NCBI GenBank assembly: GCA_013152945.1
Contig: JAADFL010000202.1
Location: 1 to 62,136, forward strand
Direction: 5' to 3'
DNA length: 62,136 nt
Source of the DNA: Deltaproteobacteria bacterium
GTDB lineage: Bacteria; Myxococcota_A; JAADFL01
This document shows, piece after piece, positions 49,102 through 58,478 of the stretch (within the stretch, counting starts at the first letter, position 1; each line of letters starts with the position of its first letter). The translations under genes and the position numbers were made by a program. The notes beneath the pieces were generated by a model. The model saw nothing but the letters and a program-made list of their open reading frames with translations, searched no databases and was not told where the DNA came from.

Positions 49102-51342
49102 TTACCCCCTCTTGAACCAGAGTGTGTCGCCCTTGCCTTCAAGCCTGGAACTCGCGGTTGCGATACTCCAGCCGGCTTCTATGCCTTCATATTCATTGGT
49201 CGCCTTGATGAACAGCGAGAGTATTTCATCTCCTGCAAGGTGGATGACACCGGATGACCGCGGACCGAGTCTCATGCGGATTTCCCTGTCACCGACCGTG
49301 ATCGTTTTTTCTGCATCTTCAGTGGATTCCAAATGGAAGAAGAACAAGAAACCGTGCTCTGTTCTTTCGTTTCCAAATAAATAGGCTGCAACGCCCTGGG
49401 GCAAGGTTATTTCGCTTTCCACGCCAAACTCTTGCAGGATGGCCTTCAACCGGTTTGTATCGCTTATGTCTTCACTGGTTATCTTTACGGCTCTATGGGG
49501 TCCGGCCCGGGCCGGACCTTCGAGTTGTTCGATCTTGTCTTTCAATATTTTGCATGGCTGCATCTTGTCATCCAGGAAAGGAAGTTCGCCGGCAAACAAC
49601 ATGTTTGCCCCTGCCTCCAGCGCTCCAGCAAGGATCTCCTGTTCATTTCTCGACATGAAAAAAGCGGAAGGGACCAGCACGGCCCTGTAAGAACAAAGTA
49701 TATCCCTCGATGCCGCAGGCGAGTCGATGATTGAAAACGGGATCCCGGATTGTGCCAGACTCATGGAGGCCGGTTCCAGGACAGAGTAACCCACCCTGGG
49801 GATTTTCGCATCAACCTTCCATTGTTCTTCACCGGGTACAAACGAGGATACAGCCGCCTGGTCAGGCATGGACAGCAGGCAAACCCGGCTCAAAGGCTCT
49901 GTTTCGAGAAAGGCCTTTCCTTCCTTTTGAAACCATTCGTTGAGCATGCACAAGACATTGTACATGCCGCCTGTATCTCCATTCGGACCAATCGGGGCAT
50001 CCGAGGGAAAGGTGTCTGAGATTTTTTTGGTAATACGGTCCAATTCCGGGTCCCAGTATTTGTGGCTTACAGCCGTGAAGGCCACGTAACCGGTACAACC
50101 GCCTGCAACGGAAACCAGCGTTTGGAATACCGGTATGAAAGGGTACTTGGACATGGGATGGTATAACTTGGCGAATCCCCAGTTTTCCTCCATGTTGATT
50201 CCCCTGCGTCTTCGCGCCGTGTTGATGTACCTGTAGAATACCTTATTCTCCCTGTTCTTCCCGTCCGGCATGGATCGGGCGTCTTCAATCCCGTACGCTG
50301 CTACGCCCAGCCAGGAGATGATGCCATAGTGGTAGATGTCCTCATCCAGGTCCACCCGGTTCTGGGCCAGCCACCATTCGCTGTACAGCTTGTCATAGTT
50401 TGTATCCGGCCTCTTTGCTTTTTGTTTGTCCTTGCCCGGCACGTTTTCTTCTATAGGAGGAGTTATTCCCGCAAAGTTGCTCAGGCAGGGCAGATCAACA
50501 CCCAGGTATCGCTTATACCTGGCATAGGCATCTCTTCTAAGTTTCCACTGGAACTTACCCCAGTCCTTGTATTGTAAGGCATCCTTTAAATTCATGACTG
50601 CGGGTTTTCCCGGACCGAGCTTCGGAGGCTGAACAAGGCACAGCGATTCGTGATTTGTGTTGTGTGCCGTGTTGTACGCTTCCAGGGAACCATATTCCTT
50701 GAGCAGCATTTCATGGTATGCCTTTATGGAAGGTGCTTCGTAACCAAAGGACCACGGCGGGGAGTTGGATGTGCAATACAAAGTCTCATCCAGCAATTGT
50801 AACGCGATTATTCCGCCCCCTGGGGATGCATGGGGCCGCAAAACCCGGCCCACGTTCGAGAGCCATTCTTGTGCCATTTCATCGAAACCGGGATCGAAAA
50901 CAGAAGGCAGGGCGGTATCGTCGTAATCCCAAAGCAATTCTTGGCCGTCATGCATCCTGACACTGCATATTTCTTTGTTGAAAGTCGGTGACGTTACGTC
51001 GGGAAGGCCGCCGATATTGAGTTCTGAGTGAACGAACGGCCCGGGTTTGGCAATCATGAAGAGGCCTTTTTTTTCACAAAGCTCGATAAAAGACAAAAGG
51101 TCGCGTGAAGGCTTGGTATGTCCGCCGAAGTCGTACATGAATTCGCCGCCCGGCCCGTGTGTCAAGTGGTGCCGCCAAGGTATGTAAAAGGTCACCACGT
51201 TTACGCCGGCTTTTTTAATCTGGTCGAGCCTCGGTCCCCAGTTTTCAGGGAGGTCACGGTAGTATTGATACTCGGCGCCGATAACGAAAAAAGGCTCATT
51301 GTCCTTGTAGAATCGTCCATTTCTGTATTCAAACCTGCTCAT
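49102..51342 (-). CDS. GH35-like beta-galactosidase
   Basis: 746 residues, cytoplasmic. The TIM-barrel start reads GRFYKDNEPFFVIGAEYQYY, then WGPRLDQIKKAGVNVVTFYI and KPGPFVHSELNIGGLPD, the GH35 GP(Y/F)...E..GGLP block. ALQLLDETLY aligns with VQxENEYG, keeping the acid/base Glu. YSEWWLAQN is the likely nucleophile block. The last ~250 residues form all-beta extra domains. No signal peptide, so it acts on imported galactosides. It follows the phosphofructokinase by 13 bp in the same operon. Exact substrate unknown. Confidence 0.85.
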   Translation of the reverse strand: MSRFEYRNGRFYKDNEPFFVIGAEYQYYRDLPENWGPRLDQIKKAGVNVVTFYIPWRHHLTHGPGGEFMYDFGGHTKPSRDLLSFIELCEKKGLFMIAKPGPFVHSELNIGGLPDVTSPTFNKEICSVRMHDGQELLWDYDDTALPSVFDPGFDEMAQEWLSNVGRVLRPHASPGGGIIALQLLDETLYCTSNSPPWSFGYEAPSIKAYHEMLLKEYGSLEAYNTAHNTNHESLCLVQPPKLGPGKPAVMNLKDALQYKDWGKFQWKLRRDAYARYKRYLGVDLPCLSNFAGITPPIEENVPGKDKQKAKRPDTNYDKLYSEWWLAQNRVDLDEDIYHYGIISWLGVAAYGIEDARSMPDGKNRENKVFYRYINTARRRRGINMEENWGFAKLYHPMSKYPFIPVFQTLVSVAGGCTGYVAFTAVSHKYWDPELDRITKKISDTFPSDAPIGPNGDTGGMYNVLCMLNEWFQKEGKAFLETEPLSRVCLLSMPDQAAVSSFVPGEEQWKVDAKIPRVGYSVLEPASMSLAQSGIPFSIIDSPAASRDILCSYRAVLVPSAFFMSRNEQEILAGALEAGANMLFAGELPFLDDKMQPCKILKDKIEQLEGPARAGPHRAVKITSEDISDTNRLKAILQEFGVESEITLPQGVAAYLFGNERTEHGFLFFFHLESTEDAEKTITVGDREIRMRLGPRSSGVIHLAGDEILSLFIKATNEYEGIEAGWSIATASSRLEGKGDTLWFKRG

Positions 51343-51355
51343 GGCCGTCCGCCTT

Positions 51356-52576
51356 TCACGAATGCCGTATTCCTGGTTTTACTTTTATGAATTCAAGATC
51401 TCCATAGGCAGGAACCGGACCTGCCAGAGGACGCACGTAGTCCAGGAAAGCCTTTGTCGGGAAGTTGCCTGCCTGGTTGATGAACTCGTCAGGCATGGTC
51501 TTTTTGCTCTCATTGACCTTCTGCAACGGAACAGCAGTGATGTTACACTTGTATTCGACTCCGGGCGCTCGTTCAAAGGCCACCATCAGTCCTGTCTTTC
51601 CGCCCGCGGCCAGACGGACTGCTTCCTCACCCGCCCTGTATGCCTCCTCGAAGTCTGTCTCCGAGACACGGTCCGCTGCGCACATCTGGAGGCTCTCCAC
51701 AACCTGAAACTCACCCCTCACTCCGAGCGCTTTGCAAACCATGTCTTTTACAATGACGGCCGCCGATGTTCCACCCATGGCGCCGAACTCGGGATTGCCG
51801 AACTTGTCACGCACAATCGTTCCGCTCACAGGCTTTGAGTCCTTGTACGTGATGCCTTCTCCCACGACCACGGACACGAATCCGAATCTCTTGATACATA
51901 GCTCCGCGTCTTTAATGAAACGTTCCCTTTCAAAGGGTTTTTCAGGCACATAGATCAGGTGTGGCGGGTCTTGTTCCCTTGCTCTTGCAAGGGCCGCCGA
52001 TGCAGCGAGCCAGCCTGCGTCTCTTCCGACAGCCTGGTAAACCGACACCGGGTCCACTTTCTGCATGTCCCTGGCCAGTCTGCCTCCCTGGAGCATGGAC
52101 AATGCCACGTACCTGGCGGCTGAACCATATCCCGGGGTGTGATCGGTTCCATAGAGGTCGTTGTCCACTGTTTTCGGAATCCCTATGCCAAGGCATTCGT
52201 ATCCTTCGTGTTCGCAGAACCCGGCTACCCTGTACGTGGTGTTCTGGGTGTCATCCCCGCCTATCATGAGGAAGTAGTGTATGTCGTACTTTTTCAGGAC
52301 TTCCAGGATCCTGGGCAGATCCTCGTCGCCCACCTTGTGCCGGCACGATCCAAGGCAGGACGATGGAGCCCTGGCAACAAGGTCCAGTGTTTCCTCGCGC
52401 TCCCTCGAAAGGTCCACGAGTTCTTCCTGCATGAACCCCTGGATTCCCCAGCGCATGCCATAGACTTCCCCGAAACAATCGTGTTTCTCTGCCTCCTTGA
52501 CCGCACCTATCAGTGATGCGTTTATTACAGGCGTAGGCCCGCCCGACTGTCCGATTACGAGATTGCCTTTGCCCAT
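51356..52576 (-). CDS. pfp: Pyrophosphate-dependent 6-phosphofructokinase
   Basis: 406 residues. SGGPTPVINASLIGAV is the nucleotide/PPi loop. GGDDTQNT at ~106-113 and PKTVDND at 133-139 carry the Asp and Lys that mark PPi instead of ATP use (ATP enzymes have GGxGS). GYGSAARY is the fructose-6-phosphate site. GGAGG five bases before the ATG. It reversibly phosphorylates fructose-6-phosphate and fits between the sugar kinase and GH35 genes as a glycolytic exit for released hexoses. Confidence 0.92.
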   Translation of the reverse strand: MGKGNLVIGQSGGPTPVINASLIGAVKEAEKHDCFGEVYGMRWGIQGFMQEELVDLSREREETLDLVARAPSSCLGSCRHKVGDEDLPRILEVLKKYDIHYFLMIGGDDTQNTTYRVAGFCEHEGYECLGIGIPKTVDNDLYGTDHTPGYGSAARYVALSMLQGGRLARDMQKVDPVSVYQAVGRDAGWLAASAALARAREQDPPHLIYVPEKPFERERFIKDAELCIKRFGFVSVVVGEGITYKDSKPVSGTIVRDKFGNPEFGAMGGTSAAVIVKDMVCKALGVRGEFQVVESLQMCAADRVSETDFEEAYRAGEEAVRLAAGGKTGLMVAFERAPGVEYKCNITAVPLQKVNESKKTMPDEFINQAGNFPTKAFLDYVRPLAGPVPAYGDLEFIKVKPGIRHS

Positions 52577-52590
52577 TCGAACCTCCCTTG

Positions 52591-53559
52591 TTATTCCTGT
52601 TTGTTGACTCTTGCATAATCCAGGCTGGAAAGGAGTGCTCTTACGTCATGGCCGGAATTGAAGGCGGCCATCACGGCCGCGCCGATGCAGGGCTGTGCCA
52701 CCGGGCGCCTGATGATCAACCCGGGATGTGTTTTTTTGACATGGTATTCGATTTCATGTGCAAGAAGCATCGGGCCGTTCAGCAGCAGTCCTCCTCCGAG
52801 CACAGCCTCTGCAATTCCACCTCCCATTTTTTCGAGCATGCATGAGATATCTTCTGCGTATTCCATGGCTGCATTAACCACCAATCTCCTGGCCAGGAAA
52901 TCTCCCTCTTTCAAAGCGGGTTCGAGCACGTCGACGACCCGCAGGGCGGTTTGCTTGTCATAGTCCCTGGTTGTCGCCATCTTTCTCAATGTATCGGGGT
53001 CGGTGGTTCCGAAGTGGCGCATGACAAGGTCCAGGATGGGTGTTCCCGGCTCCCTCCCTTCCAGTGCCCTGAACGCGGTCGTGACAATCTCTCTCCGGAG
53101 ATCCACGTATTGCCCCAGGTTGTGGTGGTCGAAAGCGACTTCCTTGCCGAAATCGAGCCTGTAGGCCGCAGTGTAAGCCGATCCTACCTGCACGATCATC
53201 GCCCTTGGCTCCAAGGAACCTCCCCAGAGGGCGGCCACACCGTCGTTCATTACAAAAGATCGATTTTTCGGCAGTCCGCAAGTTTCGGCAATCAGCCGGT
53301 GCTGGTCATCTTCCCGGTCGGGAAAATCAATACCCGAGACGCCAAAACCCGAAGCAACCAATTCGCCTGCCTCGATACCTGCTTCAGCACAGGTTTCTTG
53401 CACCAGCTTTTTTAATGTTTCCAGTGATTCCCGGGAGACAGGCTCGTGTAATGTAACAGGCCCGGATGCGGTAAAGGCCATGACCCTGCCGTTCGAACAA
53501 AGGATCGCTGCCTCACTTTTGCTGGCGCCGCCGTCGAATCCAAGGAAGCAGTTACTCAT
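52591..53559 (-). CDS. BadF/BadG/BcrA-type N-acetylglucosamine kinase-like ATPase
   Basis: ~322 residues from Met 53559. FLGFDGGASKSEAAILCSNG is the ASKHA phosphate-1 loop; VASGFGVSGIDFPDRED, RSFVMNDGVAALWGG and GSAYTAAYR complete the fold. GGGIAEAVLGGGLLLNG is the adenosine motif. Family members phosphorylate hexosamines such as GlcNAc; activators of benzoyl-CoA reductase need cysteine ligands not seen here. First gene of the sugar operon, divergent from the AmrS-type gene. No clear ribosome site. Confidence 0.85.
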   Translation of the reverse strand: MSNCFLGFDGGASKSEAAILCSNGRVMAFTASGPVTLHEPVSRESLETLKKLVQETCAEAGIEAGELVASGFGVSGIDFPDREDDQHRLIAETCGLPKNRSFVMNDGVAALWGGSLEPRAMIVQVGSAYTAAYRLDFGKEVAFDHHNLGQYVDLRREIVTTAFRALEGREPGTPILDLVMRHFGTTDPDTLRKMATTRDYDKQTALRVVDVLEPALKEGDFLARRLVVNAAMEYAEDISCMLEKMGGGIAEAVLGGGLLLNGPMLLAHEIEYHVKKTHPGLIIRRPVAQPCIGAAVMAAFNSGHDVRALLSSLDYARVNKQE

Positions 53560-53684
53560 TTGTGGACTTATTATCACACCATGGGTGGCTATTTGAAGAG
53601 AAACTTTGCTCGACATGCATTGACCGATTGCTTCAAGATGTCTATATGTTTTCTTTGGGAGAGGGAGGATGGGAGAAAGGGGAT

Positions 53685-54788
53685 ATGAAGCGAAGAGATT
53701 TTATCAAGGGCGCCGCCGCCATAGGGCTTGGAACATATGTTTTAGGCAAGGCCGTACCTGCCAGGCCTTCAGCAGGTATGAACATGCCGGCCAGGTTCTA
53801 CAAGAAGTTGAGCCGCAACAGGGTGCAGTGCAGGTTGTGCCCTCAGAAGTGCAAGGTAAAGCCCGGTGAGAGGGGCGACTGCGAGGTAAGGGAGAACAGG
53901 GGAGGGGAATACTATACCCTTGATTACGGCAATCCCTGTGCAGTGCATAATGATCCCATCGAGAAGAAACCGCTGTTTCATTTTTTGCCTGGAACGCTTG
54001 CTTTCTCCATGGCTTGTGCAGGCTGCAACATCGAGTGTGAATTCTGCCAGAATTGGCGTATTTCCCAGACAAGACCACAGATGGTCGAAACCTATGATAT
54101 TCCTCCCGGCAAGGCGGTCGAACTGGCCCGAAAGTACAACTCCAAGTCCATAGCAATGACCTATACCGAACCGGTCATCTTCTATGAGTACGTGTACGAC
54201 ACTGCCGCGGAGTCGAAGAAGCAGGGCTTGCCCACGGTCATGATCTCCAACGGTTACATCGAAAGGGAGCCCATGAAAGAGCTTTGCAAGGTGCTTGGCG
54301 CAGTGAAGATAGATTTCAAGGCCTTTTCCCAAAAGTTCTACGACGAATATTGCGGCGGTGATTTGCAACCCGTACTCGATACGTTGAAATTGCTGAAGGA
54401 GGAGGGCATTTGGTTCGAAATGGTCCATTTGACCATTCCCACCTTGAACGATTCTCCAAAAGAGACCGGGGAACTTTGCAAGTGGATAATCAAGAACCTC
54501 GGACCTGACGTGCCCTTGCACTTTACCAGGTTCCATCCGGACTACAAGTTGAGGAACCTTCCTCCGACACCGATAAAGACGCTCGAACGCCAGAGGAAGC
54601 AGGCCATGGATGCAGGTATACACTATGTGTACGCAGGCAATGTTCCCGGCCACCCCGGGGAAAATACCTATTGCCATTCCTGCAGGGAAATGCTTATACA
54701 GCGGGTCGGTTTCAGCATCGTCAAGAACATAATAAAAGACGGCAAATGCCCGAAATGCGGGGCAAAGATTCCCGGTGTCTGGAAATAA
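53685..54788 (+). CDS. amrS: AmrS-type radical SAM enzyme with Tat signal
   Basis: The ATG at 53685 has AAAGGGG just upstream and yields a twin-arginine start (KRRDFIKGAAAIGLG), so the enzyme is exported folded. CRLCPQKCKV and GDCEVRENRGG come next, then the radical SAM cluster CNIECEFC in CAGCNIECEFCQNW. MTYTEPVIFYEYVYDTA, a PTLNDSP block and a terminal Cys pair (CPKCG; preceded by CHSC) complete the AmmeMemoRadiSam family pattern. The usual Memo and AMMECR1 partners are not in the window. Substrate unknown; a periplasmic or membrane-facing radical SAM protein is unusual. Confidence 0.92.
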   Translation: MKRRDFIKGAAAIGLGTYVLGKAVPARPSAGMNMPARFYKKLSRNRVQCRLCPQKCKVKPGERGDCEVRENRGGEYYTLDYGNPCAVHNDPIEKKPLFHFLPGTLAFSMACAGCNIECEFCQNWRISQTRPQMVETYDIPPGKAVELARKYNSKSIAMTYTEPVIFYEYVYDTAAESKKQGLPTVMISNGYIEREPMKELCKVLGAVKIDFKAFSQKFYDEYCGGDLQPVLDTLKLLKEEGIWFEMVHLTIPTLNDSPKETGELCKWIIKNLGPDVPLHFTRFHPDYKLRNLPPTPIKTLERQRKQAMDAGIHYVYAGNVPGHPGENTYCHSCREMLIQRVGFSIVKNIIKDGKCPKCGAKIPGVWK

Positions 54789-54843
54789 CACTTTCGGCAA
54801 CGGCTCCGGTCTTCATGCCCGGGACGATTACGATCCTGGCGTT

Positions 54844-56466
54844 CTATTCGGATCGTCTAACCACCCATCCTGAATCAAGGCACGTGTTTTCAATGGCTCG
54901 CCATTTGCCGTCCGGTTCGGGGACCATTATTTTTTCGAACAATGCGGGCACGCCCTGGCAATACGGTGATTCGCCGCTATAGACTTCCATCCGCAGGTGA
55001 GGCTCGGTGGAACGGCCCGAATTGCCCACGAGAGCGATGAGACTTCCCTTTTCAACCTTGTCGCCCGGCTTGACATGTATCGATCCGGATGCCAGGTGGC
55101 CAAGGACCAGATAGTAACCGGTTCCCGCAATTTTCATTCTTACCATGTTGCCGAGCGGCGGGTCCGCTCCGTTCGACCCGGGTGGGTTGTCCGCCATGTC
55201 GCTGCGAACCTGGACGATCGTGCCGCTTGCAGGAGCCATAACCTTTTCTTTGAAAGCCGGGTAATCCCTGTTCCGGGCGGCTCTCTTCGGGCGTTCACCC
55301 CTGGCGTCCACCTTTACAAGGTCAAGGGCGAACCTGTGACACAGGTAGAATCGATCGTTGAAGAACTCGAGGCTCCTCCTCAAGGGATTTCCGTCGCTTG
55401 GCCCCCTGACCACGCGCCAGGTTCCGGTCATGGGAAAGGCCAGCAAGGAATTTCGGGGAATCTTCCTGGGCCTGATACTTGTCACGATATTTTTTTGTGA
55501 TTCATCCTCCCCTATTATCCGGACCCGGACCAGGCATCCCTCCTTGAGGAAACCGGGAGGCAGTTTGATGCGGGGAAGAAAGAGCACTCCCCTGCCGCGG
55601 GCCGGTATAATCGTGCTGAAATGCGCCCTATCTCCAAGAGGTCCGAACATGGAATACCTGTATGCAAGCTCGTTTCCTTCAATCCACTTGAAGAACAAGG
55701 CCCTTGACCTGCGAGAGCGGGCTGCTACTCTTACCCCCGAGCATTCCATGCCTCTGTCACCCCCGGAAACCTCGATCTCGGGCGATACCATGAGTTCGCC
55801 GTCCAGGGGCCATGCGTACACCGGTGGCCCGATAACCCTGGCTGCGGCCCGGCCATGTGTTGCAAAAGGGCTGGTTGCCGCGTTTCTTGTAACTTCATCC
55901 GGGAGCTTGAATGTCTTGGCAATGTCTTTGAATCGTTTCCTGTATACCGGGAACTTGTCCTTGTCGGAGGAAAGCCCGAGCAAGATTGTGTAAGGGCCTG
56001 CCTGCAAGGTATAGCGCAGGAATGTTTTGCCGCCTGCATCGAAAAGGACCTCGTGGCCCGGAACTCCTGCTATAAGCTTGCTTGACTGCCGATGAATCGT
56101 GAGCCTGCCGTATATGAGGGCTATCCTCCTGCTGTCATGCTCGAAGGCCTGCTTTGGAGTTTCTTCGCCGGGTTGCCTGGGCCGGAGCGTGAGGAATATC
56201 TCCGCCTTGTCCGGTGCGTCCCTGGGGTGCATGAGCAGGCTTCCGCCGGGACCCATTCTGCGGGTTTCCACTGACCAGAAGGTCTTGTCGATGTCTATTG
56301 AACATTTCCATGCCGGGCAATCCGTCCTGGTCATTGTCTGCCCGGATAGGGCATCGATGCTCATAAAGGAACAAAAGACCAAGGTAATCGATGACAGCAG
56401 GACAATCCGCACAATGGATTTCGAACCTTTTATTTCTGATTGGTTGAACATATCTCCAGGATTCAT
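54844..56466 (-). CDS. Exported M23-family (LytM-like) protein, divergent active site
   Basis: 540 residues, GGAGG five bases before the ATG. An N-terminal hydrophobic segment (IVLLSSITLVFCSFMSIDAL) is the signal or anchor. The N-terminal half is beta-rich with no named domain. The C-terminal M23 domain is recognisable from LGHLASGSIHVKPGDKVEKG and ALVGNSGRSTEPHLRMEV. The usual zinc motif HLH reads HLR, and HxxxD reads HRFALD, so at least one ligand is replaced. It may be a non-catalytic regulator of peptidoglycan hydrolases or a divergent enzyme. Confidence 0.8.
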   Translation of the reverse strand: MNPGDMFNQSEIKGSKSIVRIVLLSSITLVFCSFMSIDALSGQTMTRTDCPAWKCSIDIDKTFWSVETRRMGPGGSLLMHPRDAPDKAEIFLTLRPRQPGEETPKQAFEHDSRRIALIYGRLTIHRQSSKLIAGVPGHEVLFDAGGKTFLRYTLQAGPYTILLGLSSDKDKFPVYRKRFKDIAKTFKLPDEVTRNAATSPFATHGRAAARVIGPPVYAWPLDGELMVSPEIEVSGGDRGMECSGVRVAARSRRSRALFFKWIEGNELAYRYSMFGPLGDRAHFSTIIPARGRGVLFLPRIKLPPGFLKEGCLVRVRIIGEDESQKNIVTSIRPRKIPRNSLLAFPMTGTWRVVRGPSDGNPLRRSLEFFNDRFYLCHRFALDLVKVDARGERPKRAARNRDYPAFKEKVMAPASGTIVQVRSDMADNPPGSNGADPPLGNMVRMKIAGTGYYLVLGHLASGSIHVKPGDKVEKGSLIALVGNSGRSTEPHLRMEVYSGESPYCQGVPALFEKIMVPEPDGKWRAIENTCLDSGWVVRRSE

Positions 56467-56594
56467 TACCGCCTCCCTGACATGTGGAACTCAATATATC
56501 ACCGGCTCGCCTTTATCGAAAGTCTTGTGGTCAGACCGGGTCTGCTGGCAGAAGCTTATGAAAAATCAAAGAAATAAATAAAAAATTAAAAAAT

Positions 56595-58277
56595 TCATTC
56601 CTTGGCGCCCACGAATAGCTGGCAGTTCGGGTCTCCCGCTCCTGCACATTCAAGGCCGTAGAAAAGGTCTGACCCCGGATCGTACACGATCTTGTCCATT
56701 GGCGAAGACCACATCTTTACCGGCTCCAATGTGTCGAGGTCATACCTGTACCAGCGTTCACAGCGCATCAAGAGGCTATGACCATCTCCTTTTGCCAACT
56801 CGAATACCCAGGATTTCAACTTGTTCCTGAAATTGTCGAGAATCGACCAGGAGCCTGATTTTGGATCTATCCGGAGCATGATCCAACCCCGCCATTCAAT
56901 GGAATATATCTTGCCGTCCTTTTCCACCATCTGGAAAGTCTCTCTCGCTTCCGGGGCAAGTTTTTGTTTTATTTCAGGAAACATGTTCGTAACGTCGCCG
57001 GAAACCAGGTCGATGAACCCGAGATGGTCTTTGCCTGAATAGTAGAGCTTATCATCCGCTATTACCAATGACCGGATTACTCCCTGGGAACCGTCGTTCA
57101 AGGCAAATGTTCTAAGGCTGGTTCCTGTCTGTGAATCGAATTCTATGATTCCTGCTGTATAAGCCTGGTTCGTGCCGGTATATATTCGATCTCCATGCAC
57201 CAGTATGCCGGACAGGTCATAGTTATTGCCTCCTGTGTCGAATTTCGGGCTCTTCTTGTAACTCAAGGCGGCATTGTTCGAGAGCTTGGTAAAGGTAAGA
57301 ACGGTATTCGTGTACGACGTGTTACAATCGCCCGGGCCGTTGAAAGGGCAATTTACATGGTGCACGAGAAGATAATATTCTTCAGCATCCGGTGATACTG
57401 CCAAATCCATTAGGGAATAGATGTAATCTTTCCTGTATTCGAGAGGAGAAAACGGAGACGACGCGTGCACTGACAGACTGTTTGCACCAGCCGTAATAGT
57501 TCCTATCAGGTGCTTGGGAGTTCGGTTGGTAACCACTGCCCGGTCAAAGAGAGTGCCCATTCCGAAAAAATATATTTTTCCATCAATCTCCCTGAAATCG
57601 ATGTTGTTCCTTACATATTGCCGTAGATTTGACAGGGGCGCCATTTTCAGGAGGTCTTGCTCATCAGGTTTGAAATAGGCATCTTTTGAAGGCATGGGTA
57701 TTGTGCGCTCATCATACTCTCCCGTGGCATTACAGGCATGGTTCATGACCAGGTAGTTGCCAGGGTCGTTTTTTGGCCCGTTTTCGTTTATAATGCAGCA
57801 AAATTTTTGTGAACCTTTAGGAATGATGTCATTGCCGCACGTGCATGGAACCTTGTCGGTAAGCAAGGCCCCTGCCGGGCATTCAGTATAACCTGTATCC
57901 GTATCCGTGTCGGTATCCGTGTCGGTATCTGTATCAATATCTGTATCCGTATCTGTATCCGTGTCGGTATCAATGTCTGTATCGGTATCAGTGTCTATGT
58001 CTGTGTCCGTGTCGGTATCAATATCAGTGTCGGTGTCGGTATCAATGTCTGTGTCCGTGTCGGTATCAATGTCTGTGTCGGTGTCGGTGTCTGTGTCGGT
58101 GTCGGTGTCTGTGTCCGTGTCGGTATCAATGTCTGTGTCCGTGTCCGTATCCGTATCGGTATCTGTATCTACATCCGTGTCAGCATTGGGTTTGGTATTA
58201 TTCGATGAGCAACCAATAAAAAAGAGAAAGAGACCAGCCAGCGTTATTGTCAAAAACCATGTTTTGTTGCTTTTCAT
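56595..58277 (-). CDS. Asp-Thr-linker lipoprotein with beta-propeller-like domain
   Basis: 560 residues. The signal peptide ends in the lipobox FFIGC. Then ~100 residues of alternating Asp-Thr, a short Cys module (CPAGALLTDKVPCTCG...CC) and a ~400-residue domain of repeated beta strands (GKIYFFGMGTL; DRIYTGTNQAYTAG; DKLYYSGKDHLGFI; GKIYSIEWRGW) that looks like a beta-propeller. No catalytic residues recognised. Architecture parallels the beta-helix protein at 7339-9249. GGAGG precedes the ATG. A surface-displayed binding or recognition role is inferred. Confidence 0.8.
   Translation of the reverse strand: MKSNKTWFLTITLAGLFLFFIGCSSNNTKPNADTDVDTDTDTDTDTDTDIDTDTDTDTDTDTDTDTDTDIDTDTDTDIDTDTDTDIDTDTDTDIDTDTDTDIDTDTDTDTDTDIDTDTDTDTDTDTDTGYTECPAGALLTDKVPCTCGNDIIPKGSQKFCCIINENGPKNDPGNYLVMNHACNATGEYDERTIPMPSKDAYFKPDEQDLLKMAPLSNLRQYVRNNIDFREIDGKIYFFGMGTLFDRAVVTNRTPKHLIGTITAGANSLSVHASSPFSPLEYRKDYIYSLMDLAVSPDAEEYYLLVHHVNCPFNGPGDCNTSYTNTVLTFTKLSNNAALSYKKSPKFDTGGNNYDLSGILVHGDRIYTGTNQAYTAGIIEFDSQTGTSLRTFALNDGSQGVIRSLVIADDKLYYSGKDHLGFIDLVSGDVTNMFPEIKQKLAPEARETFQMVEKDGKIYSIEWRGWIMLRIDPKSGSWSILDNFRNKLKSWVFELAKGDGHSLLMRCERWYRYDLDTLEPVKMWSSPMDKIVYDPGSDLFYGLECAGAGDPNCQLFVGAKE
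57898..58182. repeat. Hexanucleotide low-complexity DNA coding an Asp-Thr linker
   Basis: Units gtgtcg, gtatcc, gtgtcc, gtatca and variants on the plus strand encode Asp-Thr with occasional Ile and Val. Same style as 8818-9140 but in a different gene with a different attached domain. Confidence 0.85.
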
Positions 58278-58427
58278 TTGCCGTCCTCCGGGTTGAAACC
58301 TTTTGTGCCTGAAAATTGTTTGTACTATAAACCGGAGTTACCTGCCAAGTTGTTAGATGTTGTAATGCCTGCATATCACCATATGCCCGGCACTGATCTC
58401 GCTTCAATGGGACCCTGTCTTTTCTGA

Positions 58428-58478
58428 GGAAACTTCCTGAAATGACTGGACGTTTTTGATCCAGTGAAAATCAACCTG
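58428..58478 (+). repeat. Dispersed 'KINL' repeat, copy A
   Basis: The sequence runs from GGAAACTTCCTGAAATGACT through ACGTTTTTGAT to GTGAAAATCAACCTG. It matches copy B (61967-62017) at almost every position except two short variable spots. The last codons read GTG-Lys-Ile-Asn-Leu and are continuous with the helicase scrap downstream. Confidence 0.9.
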
